Source: Strigomonas culicis (taxonomy: Eukaryota; Euglenozoa; Kinetoplastea; Trypanosomatida; Trypanosomatidae). Taken from it: a stretch of DNA of 16,376 nucleotides. Below, piece by piece: positions 12,398 to 16,376 of the stretch; position 1 is the first letter of the stretch, and each line of letters begins with the position of its first letter. The position numbers and the translations under genes were made by a program. The notes beneath the pieces were generated by a model. That model saw only the letters and a program-made list of their open reading frames with translations, was not told the DNA's origin and did no database searches. The DNA lies in NCBI GenBank assembly GCA_000482145.1, contig AUXH01000438.1, positions 1-16,376 of the forward strand, in the 5' to 3' direction.

Positions 12398-13230
12398 GTA
12401 GTTCAGCAAAAACAGTAAGAATAATAAACACCTGGACAACAGCATCATCTACCTTTCTTTCTACGGTTATCTCTGTGTTCGTGAGTGGCTTCAATGCTGT
12501 ATTTTACATCCTATAAAAAAAAGATGGAAAAAACAAACAGACTTATTCAACTAAAAAAAAAAGAAGAGAAAATACAGTAAATATTGGACATCACCTTTTG
12601 GTTTGTATGGATTTTTTTATTTTTTTTTTATTCTGAGAGTCCCTTATTTGTATTTTCCCTTCTTTTTTTTTTTGAAAGAATCTGTATGTTTTTCTTTGTT
12701 TTGTTTTCTGTTTCTTCTTCCCTCTTTAGATTTCTTTTCATTCATAGTTGGTTTTGTTATTTTTTTTTTCTTTAATTACACAGTTCTTTTTGTTTTATAA
12801 CCATTTCTACGTTTTATTATAGTTATCCATTAGTTCTTCCTCGTGTTGCATCATAAGGATACCCTTTTCTTTTTTTTCATTTTTTTAATGAAAAAAGTTG
12901 AAAACAAAACAAAACAAAGAAATTAAAACAAAAGAGCAAGAAGAAACGAAAAGAGGAAGAAGTTAATTAGATTATATTTAAAAAGATATCAGTTCCCCTT
13001 TTTTTTTGTTGTTTTACTAAATTAACAAATAAGAAAAATTAAAGGGTTAAAAAAAAAAAGATGAGTATCCAATTATTAACGACCTAGAGTTCAACCCAAA
13101 AAAAAAAAACTGAAGAAAAAAAAGCACTAACTGTGTTTATTCTTTTTTTTCCTTTTGCTTCCTAATGTAAAAGATCCACAACGTACCTAAAAGACGGATG
13201 CAATGGGTTACAATCAAAGCGTACTTTGGC

Positions 13231-13263
13231 TCTCTCTCTCTCTCTCTCTCTCGCTCTCTCTAG
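13231..13263 (+). promoter_or_regulatory. Predicted spliced-leader acceptor for DRC10: (CT)n microsatellite and AG
   Basis: An almost pure CT repeat (13231-13260, one CG interruption) is followed directly by TAG with AG at 13262-13263. This is the strongest acceptor in the window. It gives a 5' UTR of about 50 bases and excludes the upstream ATG at 13203 from the mature mRNA. Confidence 0.75.
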
Positions 13264-13313
13264 TATTTCAACAAGGAAGCACAAAAAAAAAAAAAGAACA
13301 ACACCTGTGCAAG

Positions 13314-14924
13314 ATGGACATGGACCCCATCACGCGCCACGAGGCGGAGAAGATCGAGGGTGTGCTGCGCGACATGTGCGAGGACCTCGAGCTGGTCTCT
13401 TTCCTCCCGGACGAGTTCAGTCTTTGGCTCCGCGACGACGTTGTACCGACGGTGGAGAAGGTCGCGCCGGTGCTGCTCGGCGCCACCGGCGGCATCGGCG
13501 ACGACGAGCTGAACCACCTCAACGATCGCCTCGACGCACAGCTGGAGTTCCAGGAGGACGGCACGGAGGACGCCGCCGCGCGCGAGGAGCGCCAGCGGCT
13601 CCTGAAGGCCTGTTGCTTTGTGCAGGCTGCAGGCGTCTACGGCGACGTCGCCGACACGCTGAACAACGAGGCGGTGCTGCAGGTGGCGGAGTACAACCAG
13701 ACGGAGCGCAGCCTGCTGCAGACGGCAACCTCCGCCGGGCAGGTGGATGCGACGGAGCTGAGCTACTACCGGCTCTCCCTCCGCGCGCTCCTGGACACGC
13801 TGCGGGGCGGCGGCTACGGCCCGCTGCTCATCGACTATCTGCACCGCCACTACCCACCCGCTACGCGGCCCCGGCGCCGCCGCGCCGGCAACGGCGTGCG
13901 CTCCTCCGTGTGCACCACGACGGTGTACGGTGGCGAGAACGATGAGGAGGAAGAGGAGGAGGAGGAGGATACGAGCAGTGCCGGCCGGGCGGCGCGCGGC
14001 GCAGGAGAGGACGACGCGGAGAAGGCCAAGTGGACAGCGAGCGCCATCAAGAATAGCGCCAAGTACGACGCCTCCGCGGATCTCCCCTACGACGCGATCA
14101 GCGCGGTGCAGGACGGGCTCGTGGAGGACGGGCCGTCGCACTTCTCGGAGCTCGCGCGGCTCCTGCTGCTGCTCATGCACCTCCGCAACCAGACGTCCGT
14201 GACGGAGGACGTGCGGCGCTACCGCATCCTCAACGAGTCGATCAACAAGGAGCGCAGCAGCACCGCGGATGTGCAGACGCTGAATCGCGAGTTCGAGATG
14301 GTGAAGGCGGCGCGCCGCCGCGAGGTCGCCGCGCTGGACGAGGCGATTGTGCACCTCCACGAGGAGTTCGACTACGTGCAGCGCGCCGCAGATGTCGAGC
14401 TGACCGCCTTCGAGGGCGCGACCGCGCGCATCCAGAGCGACAAGGAGAGCCAGTACGCGCAGCAGCTCACGCAGCACCAGGCGACTGTCGCGCGACTCCA
14501 GGAGAAGCTGGAGCAGGTCGTCGCGCAGCACGGGGATGAGGTGGAGAAGCTGCGCGCGGCGCTCGTCAAGCGCGTGACTGCGGTGGAGGCCGCCATCCAA
14601 GAGCACGACTCGCAGGTGGAGGCGCTCTCCGCGCAGGCCCACAAGCTCCGCGCCGAGCTGGAGGAAGACAGCGATAAGCTACTCACCGCCGAGGCGCAGC
14701 TCACGAAGCTGCGGCAGGATGAGAAGGAGTACCACATCGCCCGACAGCTCGAGACACAGCGGCAGGAGCACATGGACGAGATGCACCGGCGGCGGGAGCA
14801 GAGCGCGCGCGTGCTCCAGGCGTACTACCGTGCCTACGCCGCGCGCGACGTGCTTGCTCGGGAGGCGGAGCGGCTGCTGAACGCGAAGAAGAAGCGCAAG
14901 GGGGGCGGGAAGAAGGGAAAATAG
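13314..14924 (+). CDS. DRC10: Dynein regulatory complex subunit 10 (IQCD homologue)
   Basis: The 536-residue protein matches DRC10/IQCD, a subunit of the nexin-dynein regulatory complex that links outer doublet microtubules and controls dynein in the flagellar axoneme. The N terminus (about 6-34: ITRHEAEKIEGVL ... ELVSFLP) has the EA.RI..VL pattern of the family. A long coiled coil spans about 300-495. An IQ motif follows at 501-511 (L-Q-x3-R-A-x3-R), the expected calmodulin or light-chain site, and the protein ends in a Lys/Gly-rich tail as human IQCD does. An acidic Glu run (211-218) and Arg run (187-190) mark a loop specific to this branch. The start at 13314 is chosen because the in-frame ATG at 13203 lies upstream of the splice acceptor and would encode the CT repeat as Leu-Ser. 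DRC9/IQCG shares the IQ motif and basic tail, but the N-terminal match favours DRC10. Confidence 0.78.
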   Translation: MDMDPITRHEAEKIEGVLRDMCEDLELVSFLPDEFSLWLRDDVVPTVEKVAPVLLGATGGIGDDELNHLNDRLDAQLEFQEDGTEDAAAREERQRLLKACCFVQAAGVYGDVADTLNNEAVLQVAEYNQTERSLLQTATSAGQVDATELSYYRLSLRALLDTLRGGGYGPLLIDYLHRHYPPATRPRRRRAGNGVRSSVCTTTVYGGENDEEEEEEEEDTSSAGRAARGAGEDDAEKAKWTASAIKNSAKYDASADLPYDAISAVQDGLVEDGPSHFSELARLLLLLMHLRNQTSVTEDVRRYRILNESINKERSSTADVQTLNREFEMVKAARRREVAALDEAIVHLHEEFDYVQRAADVELTAFEGATARIQSDKESQYAQQLTQHQATVARLQEKLEQVVAQHGDEVEKLRAALVKRVTAVEAAIQEHDSQVEALSAQAHKLRAELEEDSDKLLTAEAQLTKLRQDEKEYHIARQLETQRQEHMDEMHRRREQSARVLQAYYRAYAARDVLAREAERLLNAKKKRKGGGKKGK

Positions 14925-15433
14925 AAGGGACACCCTCTCTTCTCCTCCCTTCCCTTCTCCTCTCCTTCCATCCGAATCCTAGAGGTTGTAGATTTTCTTA
15001 TATATATATATGTTGGTGCTGGTGTGGTTAACGTGGCGCTGTACTGTATTTGGTTCTTTTTCTTTATTTCATGGTTTCTATGTAATCTACATGAGCATAC
15101 GTGCTGACAGGCAGGTGCTCTTTTCTTCTTCTTCTTCTTCTCTTTGACGAGAGAGGAGAACAACACTGTTGATGTAATGTTTACACTGCCCTCATCATCT
15201 TTTTTTTATTTGTTTTGTAATTACTACACAGAAAAAAAAATGAAAAGGATTGAATCATCATTATAAACTTTACGTACACACGTACATCTGTACTTAACTA
15301 CACGAACCGTTCTTTTTGTTCTTTGTTGTATGAATCCATTCTTTCTCTCCATCTCTTTAAAACGAAACAAAAAAAAAGGTTTTCTTTTCTTTTTTTTGTT
15401 GTTGTTTTTGTTAGAAGCGCCTCTGTCTCTACC
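14925..15433 (+). other. Intergenic region between DRC10 and TRAPPC3
   Basis: A 509-base gap without a gene. A strong C/T tract begins 8 bases after the DRC10 stop (14933-14970) and is followed by AG at 14981-14982. A TA repeat lies at 15000-15011, a CTT repeat at 15123-15143, A-runs at 15232-15240 and 15368-15377, and the TRAPPC3 acceptor at 15378-15414. Confidence 0.7.
15378..15414 (+). promoter_or_regulatory. TRAPPC3: Predicted spliced-leader acceptor for TRAPPC3
   Basis: A T-rich tract (15380-15412, with some C and G) ends in TTAG, AG at 15413-15414. The 5' UTR would be about 19 bases. The C/T tract at 14933-14982 is a possible second acceptor giving a 5' UTR of about 450 bases. Confidence 0.6.
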
Positions 15434-16048
15434 ATGACGAGTGCCGCCGCCGCCGCGACCAGTAGCGCCGTCCGCCTCGGCGAGCAAATCTTCGACGCGA
15501 GCGAAAAGGTAAACGCGGAGTTCTTTGCGATCAGCTACGGCGCGCTGGTCCGCCAGCTCGTGGACCACCTGCCACAGGACGACGACGTGCCGTCCGTGAA
15601 CGAGCAGCTCTTTGCGATTGGCCACCGCATCGGGGTGCGCCTCATCGAAGAGTACAGCGTGAAGATCAATTCGCTCGGCAACGCGCCGGCGGGCTGCCGC
15701 ACCTTCGCGCAAGCCGCCGAGCGCGTCGCGCTCACCGGGCTGCGCATGTTCCTGAACATCAAGGCGGACCTGTCGCCGGTGAAGGACAGCGCGGACACCT
15801 TCTCCATCAAGTTCCAAGACAACCCGCTGAATCTGTTCGTCGAGCTGCCGGAGGGCCCGCTGCGGGAGAAGCTGTGGTACTCCAACGTGCTGTGCGGCGT
15901 CATCAGCGGAGCGCTCACACTGGTCAGCTTCCAGACGAAGGTTGACTATGTTCGCGACGTGCTGCGCGGCGATAGCATGAACGAGATCACGCTCCGCTTT
16001 GTGGGGCGTGAGCGGGACGTGTTTCAAATCGATAAGGAGGGGAAGTAG
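15434..16048 (+). CDS. TRAPPC3: TRAPP complex core subunit TRAPPC3 (Bet3)
   Basis: The 204-residue protein matches the Bet3 family along its length. TRAPP is the multi-subunit tether and Rab1/Ypt1 exchange factor acting in ER-to-Golgi traffic; Bet3 is a core subunit. Visible signatures are FFAISYGALVRQLV (30-43), IGVRLIEEYSVK (66-77), DNPLNLFVELPEG (129-141), WYSNVLCGVISGAL (148-161) and GDSMNEITLRFVGRE (179-193). Cys88 (AGCRTF) sits where the conserved Cys of Bet3, acylated in other species, occurs. Length is close to the usual ~180; the excess is an Ala/Ser-rich leader (1-12) and a small insertion near 48-54. The ATG at 15434 is the first after the predicted acceptor; the frame extends upstream only through the pyrimidine tract. 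Confidence 0.92.
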   Translation: MTSAAAAATSSAVRLGEQIFDASEKVNAEFFAISYGALVRQLVDHLPQDDDVPSVNEQLFAIGHRIGVRLIEEYSVKINSLGNAPAGCRTFAQAAERVALTGLRMFLNIKADLSPVKDSADTFSIKFQDNPLNLFVELPEGPLREKLWYSNVLCGVISGALTLVSFQTKVDYVRDVLRGDSMNEITLRFVGRERDVFQIDKEGK

Positions 16049-16376
16049 GCCCTCCTGGAGGACCGGAGCGACACGCGGATCTTCATGCGATTAAATGCTT
16101 CTTCTTTTATTATTATTATTTTTTTTGATGATGATGATGGTGTTGGTTGTATAGTTTGGGCGTTTGCCGTTGAGGGTAAACGGATAGGGTGGATCTTCTC
16201 CTTGTGTGTATCTGTTTATGAACAGTAGAATAAGAAGAATAATAATAATGAGAGGAAAACAAACGACCCCAGCTGCACGCTTTACAATGGGATGAACCCA
16301 AAGAACACTGGTGTTGTTGTTTATTGTTGTGCATTCCCTTCACTCTCACACTCTCTTCTCTCCTCTCTCTCTCTCT
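16049..16376 (+). other. 3' flank of TRAPPC3, ending in a probable splice signal of the next gene
   Basis: This AT-rich stretch contains ATT repeats (16106-16118), a GAT repeat (16127-16140) and an AAT/AAG-rich stretch (16228-16250). It ends in a C/T-rich tract (16336-16376) ending in pure CT repeat, which probably belongs to the acceptor of a downstream gene outside the window. No gene is visible. Confidence 0.6.

Larger units (their letters stand above)
12166..13313 (+). other. Long AT-rich intergenic region before DRC10
   Basis: This is the longest gap in the window (1,148 bases) and contains no credible gene; hydrophobic frames at 12584-12800 are translations of T-runs. It is densely packed with A-runs and T-runs of 8-12 bases. 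A perfect 9-bp hairpin lies at 12372-12397. Pyrimidine-rich stretches at 12600-12780 might act as splice or poly(A) signals. Purine-rich A/G sequence occupies 12890-12965. It should hold the 3' UTR of the upstream gene and the 5' region of DRC10. Confidence 0.7.

Noticed and set aside
12584..12800. Two overlapping Phe-rich frames in the long gap
   Set aside because: They consist of T-runs read as Phe and Leu, in AT-rich DNA without coding bias.
13203..13313. N-terminal extension of DRC10 from the ATG at 13203
   Set aside because: It would encode the CT repeat as Leu-Ser repeats, and the ATG lies upstream of the predicted acceptor AG at 13262-13263.
15323..15433. N-terminal extension of TRAPPC3 with an apparent hydrophobic signal (SFLFFVVVFV)
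   Set aside because: The hydrophobic stretch is the translated splice pyrimidine tract and the frame there begins without an ATG; Bet3 is cytosolic.
1..16376. tRNA, rRNA, CRISPR array or transposable element
   Set aside because: By eye I saw no cloverleaf with tRNA box sequences, no regularly spaced repeats with spacers, and no transposase or reverse-transcriptase motifs.

Overview
The window looks like nuclear DNA of a trypanosomatid flagellate (Kinetoplastea; Leishmania/Crithidia/Leptomonas-like, genus not decidable from this sequence). Four things point there. Seven genes in a row lie on the + strand without introns. The coding DNA is very GC-rich with G/C in most third codon positions, and the gaps are AT-rich and full of A and T homopolymers. 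Pyrimidine tracts followed by AG, typical of spliced-leader trans-splicing acceptors, sit before nearly every start codon. One gene encodes a paraflagellar rod protein, a family restricted to kinetoplastids, euglenids and relatives. I see no tRNA, rRNA, transposon or CRISPR array.

Layout from left to right: (1) 1-677, the 3' end of a coiled-coil protein with a heptad repeat rich in T, E and L, possibly a kinesin stalk and tail. (2) 1099-1905, a SNAP-25/SNAP-29-like Qbc-SNARE with both zero-layer glutamines. (3) 2208-7913, a giant protein of about 1,900 residues with long low-complexity inserts encoded by trinucleotide repeats; I do not recognise it. (4) 8215-10083, a paraflagellar rod (PFR) family protein. 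(5) 10795-12165, an unrecognised protein with a Pro/Ala-rich head, a coiled coil and a helical tail. (6) 13314-14924, dynein regulatory complex subunit DRC10 (IQCD homologue) with a C-terminal IQ motif. (7) 15434-16048, the TRAPP core subunit TRAPPC3/Bet3. The window ends in a CT-rich tract that is probably the splice acceptor of the next gene.

Functionally the genes fall into motility (PFR protein, DRC10, perhaps the first and fifth genes) and membrane traffic (SNARE, TRAPPC3). In a polycistronic unit, neighbourhood is only weak evidence of shared function. The most interesting items are the unidentified 1,900-residue protein, a protein-like antisense reading frame over its atypical 5' end, the unidentified coiled-coil gene between two flagellar genes, a possible PFR paralogue outside a PFR tandem array, and a 9-bp perfect hairpin in the 1.15-kb gap before DRC10.
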